A stretch of DNA of 64,000 nt from Odoribacter sp. UBA944 (GTDB taxonomy: Bacteria > Bacteroidota > Bacteroidia > Bacteroidales > Marinifilaceae): positions 62,001 to 126,000 of the forward strand of contig DBDA01000008.1 in assembly GCA_002293375.1 (NCBI GenBank), written 5' to 3'. How positions within the stretch are numbered: the first letter of the stretch is position 1; every line of letters starts with the position of its first letter. A program made the translations under genes and the position numbers. Below are positions 7,869-17,810 of the stretch, piece by piece. The notes below the pieces were generated by a model. The model was not told the origin of the DNA. It did no database searches and saw only the letters and a list, made by a program, of their open reading frames with translations.

Positions 7869-10242
7869 TCAACAACTTGTCGGTATCGATATCCTCCTCT
7901 TCGTTGAAGATTTGCAGCAGCGGCTCCCGAAAGGTCCGGTTGGTAATACTTTTTTCCATCGTCAACAGTAGGGCGGGCAGCAGCAACTGGTTCGCGAGCG
8001 TAGCAGAGAGCAGCGTAAGCGATGTCAGCATACCCAAAGCGAATGTGCCCCCGAAATCCGACAGGCAAAAGATGCCGAACCCGAAAAACAGAATAATAGA
8101 AGTATAGATCATGCTCTGTCCGGTCTCTTTCAGGGCGTGTACGACGGAAAGGCGGATATCCCATTTAGTCGCCTGCAACTCCTGGCGGTATTTGGCCAGG
8201 TAGTGGATCGTATCGTCCGTGGAGATCCCGAAGGCGACGCTGAACACCAGGATCGTGGACGCTTTGATCGGGATACCGGTGAACCCCATAATAGCCGCTG
8301 TAAAGACCAAAGGAATGATATTGGGCACCAAAGCGATCAGTACCATCCGCTTGCTTCTGAACATCCAGGCCATAAAACCGGCGATCAGCACAATGGCCAG
8401 TGCCAAAGAGGAGAAGAGATTTTCTATGAGGTACCGGTTCCCTTTAAAAGCGATCACACTGGAACCGGTGACTTTGACCGAGTGATTTTCCGGTGGGAAG
8501 ATCCGGTGGGCGCTCCGGTATACGGAATCCTCCAACCACTCCATTTTTAGGGTTCCGATATCCTTTACCCGGAAACTCAACCGGATCTCCCGGGAGGTGG
8601 AGTCGATAAAAGAGTTCGCCATACTCCCCATTTCCCCCGCCGAATTTTGGGCGTATTTTAAAATAAAGTTCCGGGTCATGGAATTGGGGAGACGGTAGTA
8701 CTCGGGTTTTCCGTTGTAATAGGCTTGGTTGGCAAATTTGATGACTTCTACAATAGAGAGGGGACGGGATACATCCGGATGATCCTGCATCTCCCGGCAA
8801 AACCGGTCCAATTTTTCCAGATTGGACTGCTTCAACACCTGGTTGGGCTTTTGAAAATCCACCGTTATCTCCAACGGCATCAATCCGTCAAAATGTTCCT
8901 CAAAAAAAGCCAGGTCCTGCCGGATGGGGTCACTCTCTTTCAGATCGTCCACCATATATCCGGTTGTTTTCATCAGGGTCATTCCGACGATGCCGATCAA
9001 AACGACAATGACCGTACAGGTATACAGCCGCGTCCGTTTGGTCATAACGATCTTTAACTCTGTATTGATGATTTTATTGATCAGGCTGTTGTGCAGGTGC
9101 TTGGTCTGTTTCTTATCCGGAACCGGCAAAAAACTGAATATGGCCGGGATCAGGATCAGGCAGATCACGAAAATGGTCGTGATACTCATAAACGAGATCA
9201 AACCGAAATCCCGCAGGATCTGGCTGGAAGTAATGATAAATGTCGCAAATCCGGTGGCAGTGGTCAGATTGGAAAGGAGGGTAGCGTTCCCGATCTTGTG
9301 GATCATCCGTTGCAGGGACTTCATTTTATTGCCGTGCCGGATGTACTCCGAATGGTATTTGTTGATCATAAATACACTGTTGGGGACGCCGATCACAATC
9401 AATAGGGAGGGCAGCATGGCCGTCAGCAAGGTGATCTTGATCCCGAGCAGCGCCATGTACCCGATGGCCCACACCACAGCCGTCCCGATGATGAGCAGGC
9501 AAAAACCAACCGTTCGGAACGAGCGGAAAAAAAGATAGAGGATAATAGCGGTGATCAGCAGTGACAGTGCCACGAACATGTACATCTCTTTTTTCACATT
9601 TTCCGCATTGACCACCCGGATATAGGGCAGGCCGGAGTAGTGCATTTTAAGTTCGTACTTGTCCGTAAAGCGTTGGGTGATCTTTTCGATCTCCCGCACC
9701 AGGCCGACCCGCTCCGGGGAGTTCATCACTTCGGCGGCTACGGTGACCATCATCCCGTAGATCGGTTTGTCCTGGACGACCAACGTACTGAAATAGAAGG
9801 GAAGATTCCGGGCCACCTCCGCCAGACTGTCCAACTCCTCCCGGGTCTCTACCCGGTCAGGAAAGATGGGGGTGATTTCAAAGGATTTACCTTCGTTGTT
9901 TTTCCGGAGATTGAACGTATGGGTGATGGAGGCCACCGCACTGACCCCTTTCAACGAACGGATCTCCCGCCCCGTGCCGAGCCAGTCGTTTACTTTGTCC
10001 AACCGGAAGAAAGCGGAATCCTCCACAGCAAAAACCATCACATTCCCCCCCTCTTGTCCGAACTTTTCCTGAAATTCGGCAAAATCGATGAAAGAACTGT
10101 CGGTTCGGGGCAGCAGGCTGGCCTGTTCGTAGGACATCTCCAGGTTTCGGGCCTGCCATCCCATAAAAAGCGTACAGACTGCCACAACAACGATCAAGGC
10201 AACCCGGTATCTAAGAATAAAACCCGCTAATTTAGTCCACAT
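7846..10242 (-). CDS. MMPL/RND-superfamily transporter (HAE3-like)
   Basis: A 798-residue inner-membrane protein with the two-fold MMPL layout: one N-terminal helix (IVVVAVCTLFMGWQ), a periplasmic domain, five helices, then a second copy of the same pattern. Motifs include the conserved PNSVFMINKYHSEY segment after a transmembrane helix in the first half, and the mirrored VAFGISTDDTIHYLAKY in the second, whose acidic pair is the expected proton relay. HAE3-type members export lipids, hopanoids or hydrophobic compounds; the substrate here is unknown. The start MWTKLAGFILRYR is preferred over an in-frame ATG 13 codons upstream. A minus-strand TATCTTTG lies at 10281-10288. No adaptor or TolC gene is adjacent. 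Confidence 0.88.
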   Translation of the reverse strand: MWTKLAGFILRYRVALIVVVAVCTLFMGWQARNLEMSYEQASLLPRTDSSFIDFAEFQEKFGQEGGNVMVFAVEDSAFFRLDKVNDWLGTGREIRSLKGVSAVASITHTFNLRKNNEGKSFEITPIFPDRVETREELDSLAEVARNLPFYFSTLVVQDKPIYGMMVTVAAEVMNSPERVGLVREIEKITQRFTDKYELKMHYSGLPYIRVVNAENVKKEMYMFVALSLLITAIILYLFFRSFRTVGFCLLIIGTAVVWAIGYMALLGIKITLLTAMLPSLLIVIGVPNSVFMINKYHSEYIRHGNKMKSLQRMIHKIGNATLLSNLTTATGFATFIITSSQILRDFGLISFMSITTIFVICLILIPAIFSFLPVPDKKQTKHLHNSLINKIINTELKIVMTKRTRLYTCTVIVVLIGIVGMTLMKTTGYMVDDLKESDPIRQDLAFFEEHFDGLMPLEITVDFQKPNQVLKQSNLEKLDRFCREMQDHPDVSRPLSIVEVIKFANQAYYNGKPEYYRLPNSMTRNFILKYAQNSAGEMGSMANSFIDSTSREIRLSFRVKDIGTLKMEWLEDSVYRSAHRIFPPENHSVKVTGSSVIAFKGNRYLIENLFSSLALAIVLIAGFMAWMFRSKRMVLIALVPNIIPLVFTAAIMGFTGIPIKASTILVFSVAFGISTDDTIHYLAKYRQELQATKWDIRLSVVHALKETGQSMIYTSIILFFGFGIFCLSDFGGTFALGMLTSLTLLSATLANQLLLPALLLTMEKSITNRTFREPLLQIFNEEEDIDTDKLLIRPEEKE

Positions 10243-10339
10243 AACAACACACTGCACCTCTAAAAAATGACGAGGAATCACAAAGATAATAAGAATAATG
10301 GAACTTACCTTTTTATTTACTACTTTTGTCCCGCGTAAC

Positions 10340-10411
10340 GGCTGGGTAGTTCAATGGATAGAACGGAAGTTTCCTAAACTTTAGATTCGGGTTCGATTCC
10401 CGGCCCGGCTA
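10340..10411 (+). tRNA. tRNA-Arg (anticodon CCT)
   Basis: A full cloverleaf can be folded by hand: acceptor GGCTGGG with CCCGGCT (two G-U wobbles), D stem GTTC/GAAC, anticodon stem GAAGT/ACTTT with loop TTCCTAA (anticodon CCT, reads AGG), T stem TCGGG/CCCGG with loop TTCGATT, and discriminator A. CCA is not encoded. A TACTTTTG -7 box at 10321-10328 lies 12 bases upstream, so the gene appears to have its own promoter. Confidence 0.95.
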
Positions 10412-10423
10412 CTAAGAAGCTGC

Positions 10424-11353
10424 TTACGGAAGCAGCTCCGGGCCGATGCCGAACTTCTCTTTTTCGTGCTGCTTTCCGGCAGGCTCGACGTGCACGACAA
10501 TATCATATACATTCTCTACGGATCTCTTGATGCTTGCCTCCACGGCATTGGCGATGTTGTGCGCTTCGTTCAGGGTAATAGTTCCCTCCGCTTCCACGTC
10601 AAGAGCGATCATATACATGGAACCGATCTGCCTGGAACGCACCCGGTGCGGATTGCTGGCTCCGGGTACCTCTTCGATGGCTTTGAAGATCTTATCGTAT
10701 ATGCTGACGTCCTGCACGCCGTCCATCAACTCCACATTCGATTCCAAAAAGATCGAAACAGCCGATTTTAAGATCATCACACTCACCACCAACCCGGTGA
10801 CGGCATCCAAAACAGGGAGTTTCAATACAAACGTAAACAACAGCCCGATCAACACCCCGGCTGAGATCAGCACATCGTTCCGCATGTTCACGGCATTCGC
10901 GGTCAACAGTGAACTGTTCACCCGTTTCCCTTGCCGGTACTGGTACAGAGCCAGTAACAACTTTCCGGCGATCGAAAAAACCGTTACCCAAACGGCAATC
11001 GTGCCCGGCATTTCCCGTACCTCCCCGGAACAGAGCGCCTGAATGGAAGAGACCAGCATTTGGATCCCTGCGTAAAAAATCACCATGGAGAGGATCTTGG
11101 TCGCAATGCCCTCCGCTTTCTCATACCCGTAGCTGTATCGCCGGTCGGGCGGGCGGCTGATGATCCGGGCGGTAAAGATCATTACGATGGAGATCACTAC
11201 ATCGGTGGCGGAATCGATCCCATCCCCCAGCACTGCCAGACTGCCGGCCCAAAGGCCCGTTGCGATTTTCGCGACGGATAGTAACAGATTTCCAAACGTA
11301 CTGATCCAGGAGGTCCGGGTAATAATGCGATTTCTGGTTGCGGTTTGATCCAT
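10424..11353 (-). CDS. Cation diffusion facilitator family metal exporter, probable Mn/Fe type
   Basis: A 309-residue CDF antiporter that exports divalent metal across the inner membrane. Six helices are followed by a cytoplasmic ferredoxin-like domain from about residue 210 (EVPGASNPHRVRSRQIGS... EAHNIANAVEASIK... VVHVEP). The helix-2 metal site is GIDSATD (DxxxD). The helix-5 site is NMRND, with Asn where zinc exporters such as YiiP have His. An NxxxD helix-5 motif is known from manganese CDFs, so Mn(II), possibly Fe(II), is the inferred cargo. A minus-strand TATCTTTG lies at 11380-11387. The 3' end abuts the tRNA-Arg gene convergently. Confidence 0.9.
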   Translation of the reverse strand: MDQTATRNRIITRTSWISTFGNLLLSVAKIATGLWAGSLAVLGDGIDSATDVVISIVMIFTARIISRPPDRRYSYGYEKAEGIATKILSMVIFYAGIQMLVSSIQALCSGEVREMPGTIAVWVTVFSIAGKLLLALYQYRQGKRVNSSLLTANAVNMRNDVLISAGVLIGLLFTFVLKLPVLDAVTGLVVSVMILKSAVSIFLESNVELMDGVQDVSIYDKIFKAIEEVPGASNPHRVRSRQIGSMYMIALDVEAEGTITLNEAHNIANAVEASIKRSVENVYDIVVHVEPAGKQHEKEKFGIGPELLP

Positions 11354-11427
11354 TCAACATGGGTTTAGAAGAACGCTGGCAAAGATAAAAGTTTTTTTTA
11401 ACTTAGCGCCTTGTTAAAACGTGCACA

Positions 11428-12402
11428 ATGTATACCCTGGAGCAACTCACACAGATTGTTAAAACCGAAATGAACAGACACGAGTACGTGGAAGAACCCT
11501 ACTCGCTCTTTGAGCCCATCACTTACATTCTGCAAAACGGCGGCAAAATGATCCGTCCCCTGTTGACCCTGATGGCGTACAACATCTACCGGGACGATAT
11601 CGAGAAAGCGTTGAAACCGGCCATTGGGATAGAGATATTCCACAACTATACGCTCCTGCACGACGATGTTATGGACGACGCTTCCCTGCGGCGCGGACGC
11701 CCCACCGTACACAAAAAGTGGAACATGAACGTAGCCATCCTGAGCGGAGATGCGGCAGCGATCACCGCTTACAAACACATCGAATACTGCGAAGACCGCT
11801 ACCTGCGGCGGGCTATCGACGGCTTTAACCAGGTAGCGATGGACGTTTGTAAGGGACAACAGTACGACATGGAGTTCGAGACCCGTAACGACGTCACCGA
11901 AGAGGAGTACCTCCGGATGATCTACCTGAAAACGGCCGTCCTGATCGCGGGCAGCCTGCGGCACGGGGCGCTGATCGCCGGGGCCCCGGAAGAGGAGTAT
12001 AACGCCCTCTACGATTTCGGCGGTAGTCTCGGCTTACTCTTCCAGTTGCAGGACGACTACCTGGATGTCTACGGCGATGTCAGCGAATTCGGGAAAAATA
12101 TTGGCGGCGACATTCTGGAAAACAAGAAAACCTACCTGCTTATTAAGGCATTAGAAACAGCTAACCCGCAAGACAGGGCGGAGTTGCAACAGTGGCTCTC
12201 CCGTACATCGTTCGACCCGACCGAAAAGATCCGGGCGGTGACAGCCATTTATAACCGGGTGGGCATACCGGGGATCGCTCAACAAAAAATTGACTATTAC
12301 CTGAACAAAAGCAGGGAAGTTTTCGAAAAAATAAAAGCCCCGGAAGACCGGAAACGTATATTGTTGGAGATGATTGACTTCATCGACAACCGGAAAAAGT
12401 AG
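11428..12402 (+). CDS. Polyprenyl (octaprenyl-type) diphosphate synthase
   Basis: Trans-prenyltransferase that condenses isopentenyl diphosphate with allylic diphosphates, probably giving the menaquinone side chain. The 324-residue protein has the substrate-binding GGKMIRP segment, the first aspartate-rich motif LLHDDVMDDASLRRG and the second motif LQDDYLDVYGD, followed by GKNIGGDILENKKT. Chain length cannot be set from the sequence with confidence; residues before the first DDxxD (FHNYTLLHDD) lack a bulky pair typical of short-chain enzymes (inference). It heads a compact operon with dCMP deaminase, a Ctp protease and a DUF454 protein. Confidence 0.93.
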   Translation: MYTLEQLTQIVKTEMNRHEYVEEPYSLFEPITYILQNGGKMIRPLLTLMAYNIYRDDIEKALKPAIGIEIFHNYTLLHDDVMDDASLRRGRPTVHKKWNMNVAILSGDAAAITAYKHIEYCEDRYLRRAIDGFNQVAMDVCKGQQYDMEFETRNDVTEEEYLRMIYLKTAVLIAGSLRHGALIAGAPEEEYNALYDFGGSLGLLFQLQDDYLDVYGDVSEFGKNIGGDILENKKTYLLIKALETANPQDRAELQQWLSRTSFDPTEKIRAVTAIYNRVGIPGIAQQKIDYYLNKSREVFEKIKAPEDRKRILLEMIDFIDNRKK

Positions 12403-12408
12403 TTGCTT

Positions 12409-12855
12409 ATGGAAGAGAAACAGCGTCTGTTAGACATCCGTTACCTGCGGATGGCCCGGATTTGGGCCGAAAACTCCTATTGCATCCGCCGGCAGGTAGG
12501 CGCTCTTCTTGTCAAGGACAAATCCATCATCTCCGACGGATACAACGGCACCCCTTCCGGTTTTGAAAATATCTGCGAAGACGAACAGAACAAAACTAAA
12601 CCCTACGTGCTGCACGCTGAAGCGAATGCCATCACTAAAGTCGCCCAGTCCAACAACAGCAGCCGGGGAGCGACCCTGTATGTCACGGCTTCTCCCTGCA
12701 TTGAATGCGCTAAACTGATCATCCAGTCGGGCATCAAACGGGTGGTGTACTCCGAGGTGTACCACTGTACGGACGGTGTGGAACTACTAAAAAAGGCAGG
12801 CATTACGGTGGATTTCACGCCCCTGCCCCCTCTCTCTGCAACTGCGGATGTATGA
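12409..12855 (+). CDS. dCMP/deoxycytidylate deaminase family protein
   Basis: Zinc-dependent deaminase that converts dCMP to dUMP for dTMP synthesis. The 148-residue protein holds the zinc and catalytic signature HAEANAI and, downstream, SPCIECAK (PCxxC). The substrate-loop segment DGYNGTPSGFENICED is typical of the bacterial dCMP/ComE group. The ATG at 12409 is preferred to the TTG two codons earlier. The stop codon overlaps the next start as ATGA (12852-12855), so it is translationally coupled to the protease gene. Confidence 0.93.
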   Translation: MEEKQRLLDIRYLRMARIWAENSYCIRRQVGALLVKDKSIISDGYNGTPSGFENICEDEQNKTKPYVLHAEANAITKVAQSNNSSRGATLYVTASPCIECAKLIIQSGIKRVVYSEVYHCTDGVELLKKAGITVDFTPLPPLSATADV

Positions 12856-14522
12856 ACAAATTAAAACAAAGGAAGATGAACAAAAGCAACGTGTACAGAA
12901 ACAGCCTGAAAATCATTTTGATCCCCTTAATCGTGTTGGCGGCGCTCGTAGCAGGATTGTTGCTCGGTTCTCTTTTTACCCGGCCGGACGTCATCGGCCG
13001 TTCGGAGTTCTTTCTGCCGCAGGGCAGTAAATTGGACATGGTGCTGAATATGGTGAACCATTCGTATGTAGATACGGTGGATATGCAGAAAATAGAGGAG
13101 GATGCCATTGCGGAGGTCATCAAGAATTTAGACCCGCACACGGTGTACATTCCGGCGGAGGATATGGAAAAAGTCAACGAAGAGATGGTCGGTAATTTTG
13201 GCGGGATCGGTGTTCAATTCTACAAATATCTGGATACGGTCACCGTTATTAAGGTGGTGCCCGGCGGACCCTCCGAGCGGGCTGGCATTTTGGACGGCGA
13301 CCGGATCATCCGGGTAAACGACTCTTTGGTGGCCGGTGTAAAGATGAACGACCAGAAGATCATGTCCTTGTTGCGGGGGGCCATGGGTACCCGTGTTGAG
13401 ATTACCCTGTTGCGGCGGGGTGTTCCAGAGCCTTTTGTCAAAGAGATCACGCGGGGCGGGATCCCGGTAAAAAGCATTGATGTGGCTTACATGTACGACG
13501 ACACGACGGGCTACATAAAGGTGAATACCTTCAGTTTTACAACCTACGACGAGTTTATGGAGGCGTTGAGCGGACTTACCGAACAGGGGATGCGCAAGGT
13601 GATCGTGGATTTGCGGGACAATGTGGGGGGGGTATTGCCGATCGCCATCAAAATGGTCAACGAATTTCTGGGGGCCCACCGGTTGATTCTCTATACACAG
13701 GGCAAGGCCTCTCCCCGTTCGGACTACTACTCCAACGGAAAAGGGGAGTACCAAACCTTGCCGCTGGTAGTGCTGATCGACGAAAACAGCGCTTCGGCCA
13801 GCGAGATCTTTGCCGGAGCCATTCAGGACAACGACCGGGGCGTCATTGTTGGCCGACGTTCGTTCGGGAAAGGATTGGTACAGGAACAGCGTATGTTGCC
13901 GGACGGTTCTGCCCTGCGGTTGACCGTGGCCCGCTACTACATCCCTTCCGGTCGCAGCATCCAGCGTCCCTACGATAACGGTAAACAAGAGTACTACGAA
14001 GAGTTCTACCACCGGTTTGTACACGGAGAGCTATTGGAAAAGGACAGCATCCGTTTCGACGAATCGCTTCGCTACGAAACGGCCGGCGGCCGGGAAGTAT
14101 ACGGGGGAGGAGGCATCATGCCGGACCTTTTTGTGCCGGCCGACACCACCGGGGTTTCCGACTACCTGGTCGAATTACGGCGGAAAATGCTTCTTTACGA
14201 CTACACCTTCTACTTCATGGACCGCCACCGCCCTGAAATGACAGATTTCAAGGATTACAAAGAGGTGTTGGGCTACCTGAAACGTTTTGATCTGGTAGAA
14301 GAGATGGCTGCGTACGCGGAAAAGAGAGGACTGAAAAAAGACCGGAAAGGCCTGCAGGAATCCCGTGAACTCATTCTGAACAGCATACAGGCTTACATCG
14401 CCCGGCACGTATTGGACAATCAGGGTTTCTACCCTGTGTCGGGCCGGATTGACACCACGTTGCAAAAAGCTGCCGAAGCGAACCCCTGGCCGGCCGTAGA
14501 AAAAGAGGAAAAGACGGAGTAG
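12852..14522 (+). CDS. S41 family carboxy-terminal processing protease
   Basis: A 556-residue Ctp/Tsp-like serine protease that trims or degrades periplasmic proteins from the C-terminus. A signal anchor spans residues ~18-42 (IILIPLIVLAALVAGLLLGS). A PDZ domain follows (GGIGVQFYKY... VVPGGPSERAGILDGDRI). The S41 catalytic core has the Ser in DENSASASEIFAGA and the Lys about 25 residues later in RRSFGKGLVQ. A C-terminal helical region runs to ~540. The first ATG is within the ATGA overlap with the deaminase gene; a second ATG eight codons later (12876) is possible. The stop overlaps the GTG start of the DUF454 gene by one base. Confidence 0.95.
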   Translation: MNKLKQRKMNKSNVYRNSLKIILIPLIVLAALVAGLLLGSLFTRPDVIGRSEFFLPQGSKLDMVLNMVNHSYVDTVDMQKIEEDAIAEVIKNLDPHTVYIPAEDMEKVNEEMVGNFGGIGVQFYKYLDTVTVIKVVPGGPSERAGILDGDRIIRVNDSLVAGVKMNDQKIMSLLRGAMGTRVEITLLRRGVPEPFVKEITRGGIPVKSIDVAYMYDDTTGYIKVNTFSFTTYDEFMEALSGLTEQGMRKVIVDLRDNVGGVLPIAIKMVNEFLGAHRLILYTQGKASPRSDYYSNGKGEYQTLPLVVLIDENSASASEIFAGAIQDNDRGVIVGRRSFGKGLVQEQRMLPDGSALRLTVARYYIPSGRSIQRPYDNGKQEYYEEFYHRFVHGELLEKDSIRFDESLRYETAGGREVYGGGGIMPDLFVPADTTGVSDYLVELRRKMLLYDYTFYFMDRHRPEMTDFKDYKEVLGYLKRFDLVEEMAAYAEKRGLKKDRKGLQESRELILNSIQAYIARHVLDNQGFYPVSGRIDTTLQKAAEANPWPAVEKEEKTE

Positions 14523-14914
14523 TGAAACCCCTGTACGTCACCATCGGGATCCTTTCGGCTGTCCTAGGGATCATCGGGATTTTTGTACCCGGATTGCCCA
14601 CTACACCCTTTTTGCTGCTCAGTTCCTGGCTCTTTTACAAAAGTTCCAGACGCCTGCACGACGCCCTGCACCGCTCCAAATGGCTGGGTGCTTACCTGCG
14701 CCGTTACGAATCCAAACGGGGAGTGGGCTGGCGTTCCAAACTCTTCTCCATCCTTTGCATGTGGGCCATGATCTCCCTCTCCGCCTTTGTCTTTGTGGAA
14801 AATCCCCGCCTCCGGCTCCTGCTCTTTGTGCTGGGGGCCATCGGAACGGCCAGCATCCTTTGGATCGTCCCCGGAGAAAAACAAAAAGGGAGCCCTGAAG
14901 CTCCCTCTGAATAA
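14522..14914 (+). CDS. DUF454 (YbaN-like) inner membrane protein
   Basis: A 130-residue membrane protein of the YbaN/DUF454 family, function unknown. Two N-terminal hydrophobic stretches surround the family motif GIFVPGLPTTPFLLLSSWLF, then HDALHRSKWLGAYLRRY, and two further helices near residues 75-115. It starts with GTG at 14522, sharing one base with the protease stop codon, so it is coupled to the operon. Its final codons contain a hairpin that works as a terminator for the convergent leuS (14887-14906). Confidence 0.9.
   Translation: MKPLYVTIGILSAVLGIIGIFVPGLPTTPFLLLSSWLFYKSSRRLHDALHRSKWLGAYLRRYESKRGVGWRSKLFSILCMWAMISLSAFVFVENPRLRLLLFVLGAIGTASILWIVPGEKQKGSPEAPSE
14887..14906 (-). terminator. 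Rho-independent terminator for leuS inside the DUF454 CDS
   Basis: On the minus strand AGGGAGC and GCTCCCT form a 7-bp stem with a 6-base loop, followed by TTTTTGTTTTTC. It lies 25 bases past the leuS stop codon and within the last codons of the convergent gene, so one stretch is both coding and terminating. Confidence 0.75.
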
Positions 14915-14930
14915 AAATGGATCGTTGTGC

Positions 14931-17699
14931 TTACGCCACGATATTGATGATTTTTCCCGGTACGATAATCATTTTTTTGACCGGTTTCCCTTCCAGGTAT
15001 TTCACCGTTTCCGGGGCGGCCAGAACCGCTGCTTTGATTTCGGCTTCTCCGGCAGCCAGCGGCAGGGACAATTTAAAGCGTACCTTCCCGTTGAAGGAGA
15101 CCGGGTAATCGAACGCCTCTTCCGCCAAATACGCCTCGTCCCATTCCGGGAAACGGGCCGCCGTCACACTGTCGTTGTGCCCCAACAGGTGCCACACCTC
15201 TTCCGCGATGTGCGGCGCAAAAGGTGCCAACACCACCGCCAGCGGCTCCAGGATGGCCCGCTTGTGGCACTTCAACGCCGTCAGTTCGTTGGTGCAGATC
15301 ATAAAGGCCGGAATGGAAGTATTGAACGAAAAATTCTCGATGTCCCACGCCACCTTTTTGATGGTTTTGTGCAACACCTTCCACTCCTCTTTCGACGGGG
15401 CCTCTTCGGTCACGACCGGCCGGTCGTCCTGCACGAACAACCGCCAGAACTTCCGCAAAAATTTAAACACCCCGTCAATCCCCTGCGTGTCCCACGGCTT
15501 GTGCGCCTCCAAAGGCCCCAGGAACATCTCGTACAACCGCAACGTATCCGCTCCGTACTCCGCAATAATATCGTCCGGGTTCACCACATTGAACATGGAT
15601 TTGGACATCTTCTCCACCGCCCATCCGCAAATATACTTCCTCTCTTCGAGGATAAATTCCGCAGTGGCGTACTCCGGCCTCCACTTCCGGAAAGCCTCCG
15701 TATCGAGTATGTCGTTGTGGACGATGTTTACATCCACGTGCAGTTCCGTGGTTTCGTACTGATCTTTCAACCCCGCCGAAACAAACATATTGCTCCCCTG
15801 TACCCGGTATACGAAATTGGAACGCCCCTGGATCATGCCTTGGTTAATCAGTTTCCGGAACGGCTCCTGTTCCACAGAGATGCCAATGTCGTAGAGGAAG
15901 TGGTTCCAGAACCGGGAGTAGATCAGGTGGCCTGTGGCGTGTTCCGCCCCGCCCATGTAGAGGTCTACGCTCCGCCAGTAGGCATCGGCCTCCCGCCCCA
16001 CCAGCGCCCGGTCGTTGTGCGGGTCCATGTATCGCAGGTAGTAAGCGGACGATCCGGCAAACCCCGGCATCGTATTCAGTTCCAGTGGGCAGCCTTCTTC
16101 GGTTTCCCAGTTTTTGGCCCGGCCCAGGGGCGGTTCGCCCGTTTCGGTGGGCAGGTATTTGTCAATTTCCGGCAGCTCCAACGGCAACTTGCTCTCGTCC
16201 AGCATATAGGGCATGTCGTCTTTGTAGTAAACGGGGAAAGGCTCTCCCCAGTACCGTTGGCGGCTGAAAATGGCATCCCGCAGGCGGTAATTGATCTTGC
16301 TTTTGCCCAAGCTCCGCTTTTCCACCTCTTCAGCCACTGCGCGAATCGCCTCCTTCACCTCCAGGCCGTTGATGAAACCGCTGTTGATCATCCGGCCCTC
16401 TTTGGCGTCGTAGGAACTTTCGGACAGGTCGTGTCCCTGTCCGTCATCGATGACCGGCACGATCGGCAGGTTGAATTTCCGGGCAAAAGCGTAGTCGCGG
16501 CTGTCGTGGGCAGGCACGGCCATGATAGCCCCGGTCCCGTAACCGGCCAGCACGTATTCGCTGATCCAAACGGAGATCTCCTCACCAGTAAACGGATTTA
16601 CGGCATAGGAGCCGCTGAATACGCCTGTAACCCGCTTCACCTCGCTCTGCCGTTCCCGTTCGGTGCGTTTGGTTACATACGCCAGGTATTCCCGCACCGC
16701 TTCCTGCTGTTCCGGGGCCGTCAGCCGGGCTGTATATTCACTTTCGGGCGCCAGCACCATAAAGGTGACCCCGAACACGGTGTCCGGGCGGGTGGTAAAC
16801 ACCTCGATCTTCTCCTCAGAGCCTTTCAGGTCGAACAGCATCTCCGCGCCTTGCGAACGCCCGATCCAGTTCCGTTGAATGTCTTTCAGGGAATCCGCCC
16901 AGTCGATGGTTTCCAACCCGTCCAACAGCCGCTGGGCATACGCCGATACCCGCAACGACCATTGCCGCATCTTTTTCTGTACTACCGGGAAACCGCCCCG
17001 TTCCGAAAAGCCGTCCTTTACCTCGTCGTTGGCCAGCACCGTCCCCAATTGCGGGCACCAATTCACCATCGTCTCCGCCAGGTAGGCAATCCGGTAATTG
17101 AGCAGGAGCTCTTGCTGTTCCTTTTCGTTCCGGGCCTTCCATTCGGCGGCCGTAAACTCCATGGGGACCGTACAGGCAGCGTGTACGCCATCCGTCCCGT
17201 TGGTTTCAAAGGCTTTTACCAATTCGGAAATGGGGCGGGCCTTCTGTGCGTCGCGGCAGTAGAAGTGGTTGAACATTTGGATAAACGCCCACTGCGTCCA
17301 TTTGTAGTAGTGCGGGTCGCAGGTCTCGATCTCCCGTTCCCAGTCGAACGAAAAGCCGATTTTTTCCAACTGCTCGCGGTACCGGGCAATGTTCTGTTCC
17401 GTGGTGACGGCCGGGTGCTGCCCGGTCTGAATGGCATACTGTTCGGCCGGCAGCCCGTACGCATCGAACCCCATGGGGTGCAATACGTTAAACCCTTTTA
17501 ACCGTTTGTAGCGGGAGTAGATGTCCGAGGCGATGTACCCCAGCGGATGCCCTACGTGCAGGCCGGCCCCGGACGGGTACGGAAACATGTCCAATACATA
17601 GAATTTGGGTTTGTCGGAGCGGTTCTCCACCCGGTAGGTTTTGTGCTCCCGCCAATACTCCTGCCACTTTTTCTCTACATCCTTGAAATTGTATTCCAT
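14931..17699 (-). CDS. leuS: Leucyl-tRNA synthetase
   Basis: Class I synthetase that charges tRNA-Leu. The 922-residue protein starts [16 protein letters not shown]; the HIGH motif is LHVGHPLGY (about residue 47) and the KMSKS motif is [10 protein letters not shown] (about residue 700). The CP1 editing domain lies between, including the threonine-rich [15 protein letters not shown] segment and [15 protein letters not shown]. The C-terminal anticodon-binding and tail domains are present. The gene stands alone, with a terminator for the next minus-strand gene upstream (17751-17778) and its own terminator within the neighbouring CDS. Confidence 0.98.
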   Translation of the reverse strand: MEYNFKDVEKKWQEYWREHKTYRVENRSDKPKFYVLDMFPYPSGAGLHVGHPLGYIASDIYSRYKRLKGFNVLHPMGFDAYGLPAEQYAIQTGQHPAVTTEQNIARYREQLEKIGFSFDWEREIETCDPHYYKWTQWAFIQMFNHFYCRDAQKARPISELVKAFETNGTDGVHAACTVPMEFTAAEWKARNEKEQQELLLNYRIAYLAETMVNWCPQLGTVLANDEVKDGFSERGGFPVVQKKMRQWSLRVSAYAQRLLDGLETIDWADSLKDIQRNWIGRSQGAEMLFDLKGSEEKIEVFTTRPDTVFGVTFMVLAPESEYTARLTAPEQQEAVREYLAYVTKRTERERQSEVKRVTGVFSGSYAVNPFTGEEISVWISEYVLAGYGTGAIMAVPAHDSRDYAFARKFNLPIVPVIDDGQGHDLSESSYDAKEGRMINSGFINGLEVKEAIRAVAEEVEKRSLGKSKINYRLRDAIFSRQRYWGEPFPVYYKDDMPYMLDESKLPLELPEIDKYLPTETGEPPLGRAKNWETEEGCPLELNTMPGFAGSSAYYLRYMDPHNDRALVGREADAYWRSVDLYMGGAEHATGHLIYSRFWNHFLYDIGISVEQEPFRKLINQGMIQGRSNFVYRVQGSNMFVSAGLKDQYETTELHVDVNIVHNDILDTEAFRKWRPEYATAEFILEERKYICGWAVEKMSKSMFNVVNPDDIIAEYGADTLRLYEMFLGPLEAHKPWDTQGIDGVFKFLRKFWRLFVQDDRPVVTEEAPSKEEWKVLHKTIKKVAWDIENFSFNTSIPAFMICTNELTALKCHKRAILEPLAVVLAPFAPHIAEEVWHLLGHNDSVTAARFPEWDEAYLAEEAFDYPVSFNGKVRFKLSLPLAAGEAEIKAAVLAAPETVKYLEGKPVKKMIIVPGKIINIVA

Positions 17700-17750
17700 A
17701 CCGATAGGGGTTAAGGGTTATTTTGAGGGGATAAAGATAGAAAAAAATAA

Positions 17751-17778
17751 AAAACGAAGCCGGTGGAGGCTTCGTTTT
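17751..17778 (-). terminator. Rho-independent terminator after the calycin-like lipoprotein gene
   Basis: AAAACGAAGCC and GGCTTCGTTTT form an 11-bp stem with a 6-base loop and, on the minus strand, a T-rich tail. It lies 33 bases beyond the 17811-18296 gene and isolates leuS from the upstream three-gene set. Confidence 0.85.
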
Positions 17779-17810
17779 CTTCTTTCTGCAAGAATAAGGT
17801 CACTTTGCTA

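Noticed and set aside
14787..17501. 904-codon open frame on the plus strand opposite leuS
   Set aside because: It is the antisense of leuS, rich in Arg, His and Pro with no domain pattern; leuS on the other strand is unambiguous.
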